This document shows positions 1-7,493 of a stretch of DNA of 20,301 bases, one piece after another. A model generated the notes under the pieces. The model saw nothing but the letters and a program-made list of their open reading frames with translations. It searched no databases and was not told where the DNA came from. Within the stretch, counting starts at the first letter, position 1; the number at the start of each line of letters is the position of its first letter. The stretch is from a virus: positions 1 to 20,301 of the IMG/VR virus record IMGVR_UViG_3300044627_001459; one strand, written 5' to 3'. A program made the position numbers and the translations under genes.

Positions 1-888
1 AAGGCGACCGCCAAGTGGCACACGCCTGGCGACAACATTCTTGAGGCCGCCTCGGGTTACCTCAACGACTTCAAGTTCGGCGAGCGCGTCATCAACATCG
101 ACAACATGCTGACCGCCAGCACGTTGATCCATGACGTCGATGAGCTGATGAACCATTGGGATGTCCGTGGTCCCATCGCAACGGAACTCGGCTACTCGCT
201 TGCCCGCGCCATGGATGGCTTTGCCATGCGTACCATGATCGCGGCTTCGCTTGCCTCTAGCCCGATTTCCAACACTTCTGGTAACGGCACCGCGCTGGCT
301 GGCGAGACCATTACGACTGGTACGGCCAATTCGGTGACTGGCGCACAGATTGTTGATTCGCTCTTCACCGCGCAGGAGAAGCTCGACAACAAGGACGTGC
401 CTGAGCAGGGCCGCTTCTGCATCGTGCGTCCTGAGCAGTACGGCTCGATTATGGCGGCTGCGACCGACCGCGCTGTTCGTTTCTCGAGCGACTACGGCTC
501 GGGTGTCGGCGACGTCTCCAAGGGCACGGCTTCGGGAATCGAGATCGCCGGGTTCAAGGTGCTCAAGAGCAACCTGTTCCCGCGCGACACGGGTGCCGAA
601 AACACCGACGCTCTGTGGGCTGCCGGCGGTACCACTCAGGCGAACATCGCCAACGATGTCTTTGGCACGGCTGGCGTCGGCTACGGACCCGACGGTACGG
701 CCGGTATTGACTACTGGGGCGTCTGTGGTCACGCCGATGCCATCGGTTGCGTCAAGAAGCTCGATGTCTCGACCGAGATGGAGCGCAAGATCGAGTATCA
801 GGGCACCCTGGTCGTCTCGAAGCTCATGGCTGGCTTCGGCATCCTCCGTCCGGAGTGCGCCATCGGTCTCAAGTGGGGCACGACGTAA
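1..888 (+). CDS. 10: Major capsid protein, T7 gp10-like (5' partial)
   Basis: This is the C-terminal 295 residues of the major capsid protein, which forms the icosahedral shell of a podovirus head. The frame is open from base 1, so the start lies upstream of the window. The stretch around DVDELMNHWDVR, followed by LGYSLARAMDGF, matches the conserved core of T7 gp10-type capsids (IDDAMNHYDVR, then LGESLAMAADG in T7). T7 gp10A has about 345 residues, so some 50 N-terminal residues are probably missing. The gene ends in tandem stops, TAA TAG at 886-891. I see no slippery site or extended alternative frame that would give a frameshifted minor capsid form like T7 gp10B. The next gene is the tail tubular protein, as in T7, which supports the call. 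Confidence 0.93.
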   Translation, partial: KATAKWHTPGDNILEAASGYLNDFKFGERVINIDNMLTASTLIHDVDELMNHWDVRGPIATELGYSLARAMDGFAMRTMIAASLASSPISNTSGNGTALAGETITTGTANSVTGAQIVDSLFTAQEKLDNKDVPEQGRFCIVRPEQYGSIMAAATDRAVRFSSDYGSGVGDVSKGTASGIEIAGFKVLKSNLFPRDTGAENTDALWAAGGTTQANIANDVFGTAGVGYGPDGTAGIDYWGVCGHADAIGCVKKLDVSTEMERKIEYQGTLVVSKLMAGFGILRPECAIGLKWGTT

Positions 889-916
889 TAGCGGCCTGAT
901 TCACTAACACCTACCG

Positions 917-940
917 CCTGCCCGGGGAAACCCGGGTAGG
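917..940 (+). terminator. Hairpin after the capsid gene, likely late transcription terminator (T-phi position)
   Basis: CCTGCCCGGG (917-926) pairs with CCCGGGTAGG (931-940) in a 10-bp stem with one G-U pair, closed by a GAAA tetraloop. An alternative bulged fold exists: CACCTA (908-913) pairs with TAGGTG (937-942), stacked on CCCGGG with CCCGGG. The downstream sequence is only mildly T-rich (TTCACTCCTTTCC), so it is not a textbook intrinsic terminator. In T7 the T-phi terminator lies at this same place, just after gene 10, and lowers transcription of the tail genes relative to capsid. The terminator role is inferred from fold and position. Confidence 0.6.
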
Positions 941-965
941 TGGATTCACTCCTTTCCTCCCTCCC

Positions 966-997
966 GGCCTCCCGGGGGATCACTCCCCCGGGGGGCT
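966..997 (+). other. Second strong RNA hairpin directly before the tail gene
   Basis: GGCCTCCCGGGGGA (966-979) pairs with TCCCCCGGGGGGCT (984-997) across a TCAC loop. This gives a 14-bp stem with two wobble pairs, of which nine central pairs are perfect and almost all G-C. The stem ends three bases before the AGGA ribosome-binding site of the gp11 gene and has no T-tract after it. It could therefore be an mRNA-stabilising 5' hairpin, a processing site or a translation modulator rather than a terminator. The fold is visible; the role is inferred. Confidence 0.55.
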
Positions 998-1000
998 ATC

Positions 1001-1004
1001 AGGA
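1001..1004 (+). promoter_or_regulatory. Ribosome-binding site of the gp11 gene
   Basis: AGGA lies 5 bases before the ATG at 1010. It is one of only two clear Shine-Dalgarno-like sites in the window. It serves the only structural gene here that does not overlap or closely follow an upstream stop codon. Confidence 0.6.
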
Positions 1005-1009
1005 ATCCC

Positions 1010-1576
1010 ATGAACGAAACATCCCGGCTCCAAGCGGTCAACACGATGCTCTCCTGCATCGGCGAGACCCCGGTATCGACTCTTACGGGTCCAACGAACG
1101 CAGACGTCGTGGTTGCCCAGCAGATCCTTGACGAGGTGTGTCGGGACCTGATGAGTCGGGAGTGGTCATGGAACACCCTGAAGAAGCAGACACTCATTCC
1201 CGACATCAACGGGAACGTGACCGTTCCGTCGAATTGGGTCCGCGTGGATCACCCAACCAAGGACTACGCCAAGAAAGGCTCGCGTCTTTACGACCGCGAC
1301 AAGGAAACGGACGTTTTCGATGGTCATGTCAAGGAACTTCAGGCCATCGTCCTACTTGACTGGGATGACATGCCGGAACCCGCCCGTCGATACGCCATGA
1401 TCCGCGCCGGCCGAACCATGGGGGCCCGCATGGTCGGCAGCGAAAAGGTGGTTGCATTCACGGAGCGTGACGAAGCCCAGGCTTTCATGGTGCTCCGAGA
1501 GTTTGAGGCAGAGCAGGCTGACTTCAACATCTTCAACAACCCCGACGTCTCCTACAACAACCGCCGCTGGGCATGA
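1010..1576 (+). CDS. 11: Tail tubular protein A, T7 gp11-like
   Basis: This 188-residue protein is the gatekeeper ring between the portal and the tail nozzle of a T7-like virion (T7 gp11 has 196 residues). The N-terminal 55 residues carry the family signature: AVNTMLSCIGETPVSTL, then NADVVVAQQILDEVCRDL, then REWSWNT. This compares with VNMLLSAIGEAPVNTL and GWHFNT in relatives. The C-terminal half is helical and rich in Arg and Glu, and ends in YNNRRWA. The start follows an AGGA site and keeps the conserved N-terminus. Its stop overlaps the next start by 4 bases (ATGA at 1573-1576), so gp11 and gp12 are probably translationally coupled, as expected for partners that assemble into one tail. Confidence 0.93.
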   Translation: MNETSRLQAVNTMLSCIGETPVSTLTGPTNADVVVAQQILDEVCRDLMSREWSWNTLKKQTLIPDINGNVTVPSNWVRVDHPTKDYAKKGSRLYDRDKETDVFDGHVKELQAIVLLDWDDMPEPARRYAMIRAGRTMGARMVGSEKVVAFTERDEAQAFMVLREFEAEQADFNIFNNPDVSYNNRRWA

Positions 1577-3906
1577 ACATCGTCTCCGTCCAGGTACCGA
1601 ACCTCATCCAAGGGGTCTCTCAGCAACCCCCGCAGATGAGGCTCCCGTCGCAGCTCGAGGAACAGGTCAACGCTTACCCCTCGCTGTCCGATGGGCTCAC
1701 GAAGCGCCCTCCGACAAATCATGTGAAGCGCCTGACCACGGACGCTCCTGACCAGTTCATTCACTTCATCAACCGTGATTCATCTGAGAGGTATGTGGTC
1801 CGAATCACCGCAAGTGGCCTGAAGGTGTTCACGCTTGCAGGCGTTGAGAAGACGGTCTATGACGCCCTGACCAACACCAACCCGTTTACGTTCCCTACCT
1901 ACCTGAACACCCCAGGGAACATTCGGGCAATTACCATTGCCGATTACACCTTCTTGCTCAATCGCGGGCAGACGGTGGCGATGGGTACCACTACGAGTGC
2001 TGCGGCCGTTCGAGAGGGCTTGGTCACGATCATCCAGGCTTCCTACAGCACCGACTACAGCGTGACAATCAAGGTCGGGTCAAATCAGTACACCTACACC
2101 AATACGACTACCAGTAGCTCGGCGAGCACTACTGGGATCGTCACGGCCCTTGTCAGTTCGATCAACGCAGCGACGGGTACGACCGGACTGACGGCAACAA
2201 GTTACGGATCTACCTTTCTTGTCAGCCATGGGACTCTAGACTTCTCTCTGAAGGTCTCCGACTCAGGAGGCGGGAGCCTCATGTCCTGCGCCAAGGGCAA
2301 GGTCAGCAGACTTGCAGACCTCCCGTTGCAGGCAAAGCACGGGTTCAAGGTTGCCGTCGGGGCGGCGGTTGATGAGCCTGAAGCGAGTGACTACTACGTT
2401 GAGTTCGTTGCCAACGACGGCGCGAGTGGTACTGGATTCTGGCAGGAGTCCGTCGGGTTCTTGGTCAAGACAGGCTTCGACGCCACAAGCCTCCCATTTG
2501 TCCTGGTCCGGAGGAGTGACGGTCATTTTGCCTGCTTCCGTCCGTCGTGGACCACCCGGACCGCCGGCGATTCCTCGTCGTCACCGGACCCGAGCATCGT
2601 GGGCAGGAAGATCAAGGACATCTTTCTCTTTAGGAACCGACTCGGGTTCGTCGCCGATGACAAGGTGGTCCTGAGCGAGAGTGGCTTCTACTTCAACTTC
2701 TTCCGCACGACGACCACTCAGATCCTCCCGACTGATCCCATCGACGTCTCGGTAGGGCACAGCAAGATTGCATCGCTAGAGGCCGCCGTCCCCTGGGACG
2801 AGAGGCTCATTCTCTTTTCCCCCCTCACGCAGTTCAGCCTTGGTTCGGGCGGGGACACCGTACTGAGCCCAGAGACGGTCGAGATCGTCCAGACCACGGA
2901 GTTTGAGAATGCTTCGGATCTTTGCCGCCCTGAGGCAACCGGGCGGTCCCTCCTGTTCCCGCAGCGTCGCGGTTCCTATGTCGGAATGCGTGAATACATC
3001 CGCATCTCCACGGACGAGAAGTACGACGGGATGGACATCACCGCGAATGTCCCCTCGTACATCTCTGGCTCCCCGACGCAGATCGCCGTAAGTACGCACG
3101 ACTCCACGGGATTTGTCAGGACATCCGACGGGGTCTGGAACTACAAGTGGTTCGTGAACGGCACCGAGAAGATCCAGTCTGCATGGAGCAGGTGGGACTT
3201 CGGGTTTGATGCCGTGATCCGCGGCATGGAGTGGTTTGACCACAGCCTGTATCTCGTCTTGACCCGAGGAGGTCAGACGGTACTTGAGCGGGTTGACTTT
3301 GGCGGGCGATTCCTTGACGCCCCCCTTGATTGGGGTGTCCACCTGGACCGCCGCCTGAAGGTCTCCTGCACAACGACTGGAGCTCCGGCTGGCTCGAGCA
3401 TCATCGACGTTTCCGGCCTTGACATCAACTTCACGGGCTTGGGTGTTCAGGTGATCGTGAACGGACTTCAGGCGAATGTTGAGTCCGTGTCTGGATCACA
3501 GATCGTCATTACGGGGCGATACAACTCATCTGAGGTGTGGATCGGTGTTCCCTATGAGATGACCTGGACGTTCTCCCAGCCGTTTGTCAGGAACGGGAGC
3601 GCGGCCATTGTCGATGCCAAACTCCAGCTCAACTACCTGACCTTGTCCTTCGAGGACACCGGGTACTTCACTACGACGGTGCAGCCGAAGTACCGGGACC
3701 CGTACTCCTATCTGTACTCCGCAGGGCATGTCGGATCCAACCTGACGGCCGGTGCGGCGTTCCTCGGTACCTCGTCATTCCGCTTCCCGATTCATTGCAA
3801 GTCTGACGAAGCAAAGATCACCGTGAGCAGCTCGTCGTTTCTCCCGTGTCGAATCCAGAGCGCGGCCTTTGAGGGTCGCTACACCACCCGTAACCAGCCC
3901 GTATGA
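1573..3906 (+). CDS. 12: Tail tubular protein B (tail nozzle), T7 gp12-like
   Basis: This 777-residue nozzle protein is close in length to T7 gp12 (794). Residues 10-47 contain the family motif with GVSQQPPQMRLP, QVNAYPSLSDGL and KRPP (T7: GISQQP, QVNGW, GLQKRPP). The middle (about 354-474) has the conserved run RNRLGFVADDKVVLSESG, FNFF, DPIDVSV, AVPWDERLILFS and GMREY, typical of the family's beta-propeller-like body. A Ser/Thr-rich segment lies near residues 175-200. The protein forms the distal hexameric tail tube that carries the fibres and opens for DNA ejection. No Shine-Dalgarno site precedes the ATG, so translation probably depends on the ATGA overlap with gp11. A similar overlap links it to the next gene. 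Confidence 0.94.
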   Translation: MNIVSVQVPNLIQGVSQQPPQMRLPSQLEEQVNAYPSLSDGLTKRPPTNHVKRLTTDAPDQFIHFINRDSSERYVVRITASGLKVFTLAGVEKTVYDALTNTNPFTFPTYLNTPGNIRAITIADYTFLLNRGQTVAMGTTTSAAAVREGLVTIIQASYSTDYSVTIKVGSNQYTYTNTTTSSSASTTGIVTALVSSINAATGTTGLTATSYGSTFLVSHGTLDFSLKVSDSGGGSLMSCAKGKVSRLADLPLQAKHGFKVAVGAAVDEPEASDYYVEFVANDGASGTGFWQESVGFLVKTGFDATSLPFVLVRRSDGHFACFRPSWTTRTAGDSSSSPDPSIVGRKIKDIFLFRNRLGFVADDKVVLSESGFYFNFFRTTTTQILPTDPIDVSVGHSKIASLEAAVPWDERLILFSPLTQFSLGSGGDTVLSPETVEIVQTTEFENASDLCRPEATGRSLLFPQRRGSYVGMREYIRISTDEKYDGMDITANVPSYISGSPTQIAVSTHDSTGFVRTSDGVWNYKWFVNGTEKIQSAWSRWDFGFDAVIRGMEWFDHSLYLVLTRGGQTVLERVDFGGRFLDAPLDWGVHLDRRLKVSCTTTGAPAGSSIIDVSGLDINFTGLGVQVIVNGLQANVESVSGSQIVITGRYNSSEVWIGVPYEMTWTFSQPFVRNGSAAIVDAKLQLNYLTLSFEDTGYFTTTVQPKYRDPYSYLYSAGHVGSNLTAGAAFLGTSSFRFPIHCKSDEAKITVSSSSFLPCRIQSAAFEGRYTTRNQPV

Positions 3907-4367
3907 CCCCCCATGTGCGCCCCTCGCTCGAGTCCGACTGCGGATTCATCGCCTCCCATCTCCGGGAAGCCGACAAGCGGGAATGCGACCTGTGGGGGGT
4001 TGATCCGCTGCATTCGCTGCGGCAAGGTCTCGCGTACTCGCTGCAACCGCTCACCGTCGTCGGCCCCTCGGGATCACCGACCGCCATGTTTGGGGCCACC
4101 TTCGGAAACTCATCGGACGCCACCGTCTGGCTCCTCGGGACTGACGAAATCGTGACGTTCCCCATGACGTTTCTGAGGCAGTCCAGTATGTGGGTAGATC
4201 ACTTGTGTCGGCCCCTGCGGTGCTCGGACAAGATCACCGGGATAGGGAACTGGGTGGATCGTCGAAATGATCGACATGTCTCATGGCTCCTTTGGATGGG
4301 CTTTGAGATGACATCGCCATCCATGAAGGATGAAGTCGAAATCGGATACTTCCGAAAGGCATTCTGA
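3903..4367 (+). CDS. gp13-like protein with GNAT-type fold (internal virion protein A family)
   Basis: This 154-residue protein occupies the T7 gene 13 position between gp12 and gp14. It opens with RPSLESDCGFIASHLREADK, a typical GNAT-like first strand and helix. It continues with AMFGATFG, VWLLGTDEI, WVDRRNDRHVSWLLWMGFEM and a short C-terminus. This order (small-molecule-fold strand, then an N-W-V-D-x-R-N and W-L-x-W-x-G-F ending) is that of acetyltransferase-like proteins found in this slot in many T7-like phages (DUF2833 type). Acetyl-CoA binding residues are not obvious, so catalysis is uncertain. Relatives are annotated as internal virion protein A, although T7 gp13 itself is reported absent from mature particles. 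The start shares ATGA with the gp12 stop and lacks a Shine-Dalgarno site. Confidence 0.75.
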   Translation: MTPHVRPSLESDCGFIASHLREADKRECDLWGVDPLHSLRQGLAYSLQPLTVVGPSGSPTAMFGATFGNSSDATVWLLGTDEIVTFPMTFLRQSSMWVDHLCRPLRCSDKITGIGNWVDRRNDRHVSWLLWMGFEMTSPSMKDEVEIGYFRKAF

Positions 4368-4373
4368 ACAACC

Positions 4374-5078
4374 ATGTGTCTCCCAATCCTTGCCCCCATC
4401 GGGGCGGCCCTTGGTGCCTCTGCGGCACAGGCGGCGGCAGTCGGGACCATGGCGACCCTCGGGCTTGCAACGTCGGCCGCCGGGGCCGCTATGTCCTTCG
4501 TCGGGCAGTCACAGGCTGCTTCGGCGCAGCGGTACCAGTACAGCGAGGCACAGCGCCTTGCGAACGAGAACCTTCAGCTCCAGTACCGGCAGATGGCCGT
4601 GCGGCAGCGGGAAGAGCAGATTTCCAAGGCGCAGCAGGTCCAGCAGATCCGCATGGAAGCCGAGCAGGCGTTCGGGTCTATCCGCGCAGAGAGCGGAGAA
4701 AGCGGTGTGTACGGAAACACCGTGGACATTCTGATGCGGGAGTTTGAGCGTCAGCAGAACGAGTCACTCTCAAACCTCGACCTGAACTACGACTTCAGGA
4801 ACAGGCAGCTCCAGATTGAGCAGCTCGGTATGCGGGGGCGAGCCGAGAGCGCCATGATCCAGGCGTACCCAAACCAGACCGCCCCGAGCATCATCACGCC
4901 GCTCCTTCAGGTTGGTGGCTCGGCGCTGAACACGGTGAACATGTACGGGAACTTCTCAAGGATGCCGGCGTTCGGCGGCAACCCGGCCCCCCAGGTCTCA
5001 AGCCTTGCCCGACGCGAGGCATTCGTGGCCGGGCTTCCTGCCTTCTACCGCACCCCCGGAATGAACCGCTGGTACTGA
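4374..5078 (+). CDS. 14: Internal virion protein B, T7 gp14-like
   Basis: This 234-residue protein resembles T7 gp14 (196 residues), one of three core proteins ejected at infection; gp14 forms the pore in the outer membrane. The N-terminus starts MC, as in T7, followed by an Ala/Gly-rich hydrophobic stretch (about residues 5-45) suited to membrane insertion. Residues 50-100 are a Gln/Glu/Arg-rich helix, probably coiled coil. The signature AFGSIRAESGESGVYGNT (about 99-116) aligns with AIGSIRAAIGESMLEGSS of T7 gp14, followed by a second amphipathic helix. The C-terminal 80 residues are Pro/Gly/Asn-rich. The start lies 6 bases after the gp13 stop with no convincing Shine-Dalgarno site. The gene sits directly before gp15 and gp16, its functional partners. 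Confidence 0.9.
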   Translation: MCLPILAPIGAALGASAAQAAAVGTMATLGLATSAAGAAMSFVGQSQAASAQRYQYSEAQRLANENLQLQYRQMAVRQREEQISKAQQVQQIRMEAEQAFGSIRAESGESGVYGNTVDILMREFERQQNESLSNLDLNYDFRNRQLQIEQLGMRGRAESAMIQAYPNQTAPSIITPLLQVGGSALNTVNMYGNFSRMPAFGGNPAPQVSSLARREAFVAGLPAFYRTPGMNRWY

Positions 5079-5082
5079 ACCG

Positions 5083-7491
5083 ATGGCAAAGTCCCTCACC
5101 CCAAACGACCTTACTCAGGTTGCCATTCAGCCTTCGGCTTCCCCCGTCTCCCTAAACATCCTCCCGGCCCCCGGGCAGCGATTCAGCGGAAACACCCTTC
5201 AGCAGATTGGTGAGTCTCTGGCAGCCTTCAGCCCATCCTTGCAGGGGATGCTTGCTCAGAGAGTGGAGGAGGACAAGCGGGCGCTGGCTGCCCAAGGGGC
5301 GGCGGTTGACTTCTCCCGTGCCTTTGACGTCGATCCGAATGCCGCCCCAGAAGATCGACAGCGGGCGCTCAATGAAGCGTTCAAGGAGTCGATTTCGAGG
5401 CAGGGTGGCCCGGACTCAGCCAACCCATTCTTTCTAATCGCTGCACGGCAGAACTTCGGGCGAACGGTCGGCCTGCGCTATCGGAACGCCCTCGCATCGC
5501 TCCGTGAGAAGGCTACGGATCCAGACAACCCGGTGGCGTTCGGGGAGATCGCCCGCCAGGCGGCAGAGATGGCAGGCTCAGACGCGGTCACGGACGATGT
5601 CTATGGAGCAGCCGGGTTCGCCTCGGTAGCGCAAGAAGTAAACGCCGAGATGAGCGGGCGGTTCCAAGAGGAACTACGCAAGCGGCAGGACTTCCTCGCG
5701 GTGGAGCGCACACAGCAGGGGATCGCGGATGGTCTTCTCACGGCTGCGGCAAGCGGCTCTGACTTCACTCCCGAATCGCTTGTCGGGCAGACCATTCAGC
5801 GGTCTATCGACGCCATTCAAACCACCTCGTCCGACCCTGAGACCGCACGAAGGACGGTCATTGGTGCGGCCCAGATTGCCCTGGGACAGATCAAGGACGA
5901 ACAGGATGCCGAAGAAGCCGTCGCAGCCTTGAGCGAGATGCGGTTCGGGAAGGCATCAATCAGAGAGAACCCGGCATTGTTCGTCCAGCTCCTTCGGATC
6001 AAGGATCAGCGGCTCGACGAGATTGCCGCTGAGGGTGCCCGAGGAGAACGAATCCTGAAGCAGCAGGTTCAGAGAGGGATCCGGGAAATGTATGCCCTCG
6101 GGCTCAACGAGAAGGTGACCCGGGCAATCATGGACGGCAACCAAGAAGGCGCACAGCAGGCGGTTGAGTCCGTGTTCGATCAATACATCACGAACAACCC
6201 GGATACCTCCCCGACGATCCGAGACGCCCTCCGCAGGGAACTCCAGCTTGAGTTGGACCCGCTCTACGGAGCGGTCAGCCGGCAGCGCAACGCATCAAAC
6301 GACGCAGCCTTTGAGAGCGGGTTCGGGCTCATTGACGATGGCACCATCATTGATTCAGGCGTCCTCAGAATGTGGGCGCAGGACAACCAGTTGACCATTG
6401 AGCAGCAGATGCAGCTCAACCGATACTTCTCGGAGAACGTCGGCGTGGTCCGATCCTCTGCCACCTACTACGCGCAGAACAAGGGCAAGGAGATCATCAA
6501 TAGGGTTCTTCAGGGAATGGCCGCAAGCGGGAAGTTGCCCATGGGGATGAACGGGCAGCCAACGGTTACCCCGACTGCACAGGATGAAGCACAGGCGCTT
6601 GAGGTTGAGTGGCGTACTGGTGCCTATGAGCAAGTCCAGAAGTTCGTCCGAGGGGACGTCCGAGACCCCGCATCGGGTTCTTCCTACCAGGACATCAAGC
6701 AGCAGAGCGGTGTTGAGACTGCTAACCGAGCGATTAGCGGTGTACTTGATGCGTGGTACGACAAGCAGATTGAGGCGTACAACCGAAAGAGCACGGCTAC
6801 CAAGGCAGCAGTCGATGCCGGCCTACAGGTCTCCGCGCAGTCTCCTGCCGCGACCTTTGCCGAGGAATCCGCATCGTCTCAGAAGATGGTCTACGACACC
6901 ATCGCCAAGCGCCTCGAGTCGGAGACGATGAACGAGCAGCAGCAGAAGACTGCCGTACTTGAGGCCATTGAGACCGAAATCGCTGATATCAATCGAATTG
7001 GCTACGAAGTCGGATTCGGGTATGGGGGGGCCTTTGAACCCGTCCAACTTGCTGATCGCCTCGGGTCCATGTGGCGGGTGGCTTCTGAGAAGGGGACTGT
7101 AGGGGTCAAGCAGCTCGGATGGGTGTGGGATTCAAGCGTCGCCTTTACCCCGGACGTCATCCTCCACCACTACGGCAAGGTCAAGCGGAGCATTGCCAAT
7201 GGGCTGGACGCTTATGAAGTGATCCGGAACGAGACCAGAGACGGTCTCCCCGTGTTTGGTGTGGTGCTTCCGCACCGCCGAGATGCTGTCGGGTACGCAT
7301 TCTCGGTGCCCCTGTTCTCTTCTTTCGCACAACTCGGAGAAGCCGATACGGTCAACGAGGTCATGGACGCCATGTCCATCCCAACGGATCTTCGACAGCA
7401 ATTTGTGGCCCGTCAAGCAACCCTCGTCCGAATGCGGGCGGCGGTGTCTGCCGAAGCGGAATCACCTAACAAGGTCAGCCCAATCGACTGA
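5083..7491 (+). CDS. 15: Internal virion protein C, T7 gp15-like
   Basis: This 802-residue protein (T7 gp15: 747) lies between gp14 and gp16 and is called chiefly from position, size and composition. It is a long, mostly helical protein rich in Gln, Glu, Ala and Arg. It has a short Pro/Ser-rich N-terminus (residues 1-40) and repeated amphipathic helices through about residue 620. The C-terminal part (about 640-800) is less helical, with aromatic segments such as GWVWDSSVAF and VVLPHRRDAVGYAF. No signal peptide, membrane segment or catalytic motif is visible, and there is no lytic transglycosylase motif. In T7 gp15 builds the periplasmic tube with gp16 during DNA ejection, and the same role is inferred here. 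The start is 4 bases after the gp14 stop with no Shine-Dalgarno site. Confidence 0.85.
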   Translation: MAKSLTPNDLTQVAIQPSASPVSLNILPAPGQRFSGNTLQQIGESLAAFSPSLQGMLAQRVEEDKRALAAQGAAVDFSRAFDVDPNAAPEDRQRALNEAFKESISRQGGPDSANPFFLIAARQNFGRTVGLRYRNALASLREKATDPDNPVAFGEIARQAAEMAGSDAVTDDVYGAAGFASVAQEVNAEMSGRFQEELRKRQDFLAVERTQQGIADGLLTAAASGSDFTPESLVGQTIQRSIDAIQTTSSDPETARRTVIGAAQIALGQIKDEQDAEEAVAALSEMRFGKASIRENPALFVQLLRIKDQRLDEIAAEGARGERILKQQVQRGIREMYALGLNEKVTRAIMDGNQEGAQQAVESVFDQYITNNPDTSPTIRDALRRELQLELDPLYGAVSRQRNASNDAAFESGFGLIDDGTIIDSGVLRMWAQDNQLTIEQQMQLNRYFSENVGVVRSSATYYAQNKGKEIINRVLQGMAASGKLPMGMNGQPTVTPTAQDEAQALEVEWRTGAYEQVQKFVRGDVRDPASGSSYQDIKQQSGVETANRAISGVLDAWYDKQIEAYNRKSTATKAAVDAGLQVSAQSPAATFAEESASSQKMVYDTIAKRLESETMNEQQQKTAVLEAIETEIADINRIGYEVGFGYGGAFEPVQLADRLGSMWRVASEKGTVGVKQLGWVWDSSVAFTPDVILHHYGKVKRSIANGLDAYEVIRNETRDGLPVFGVVLPHRRDAVGYAFSVPLFSSFAQLGEADTVNEVMDAMSIPTDLRQQFVARQATLVRMRAAVSAEAESPNKVSPID

Positions 7492-7493
7492 AC

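Noticed and set aside
350-907. 185-codon open frame overlapping the capsid gene, considered as a frameshift extension like T7 gp10B
   Set aside because: It is Ser/Arg-rich, out of frame for most of the capsid gene, and extends only about 20 bases past the capsid stop. No slippery sequence is seen near the capsid 3' end.
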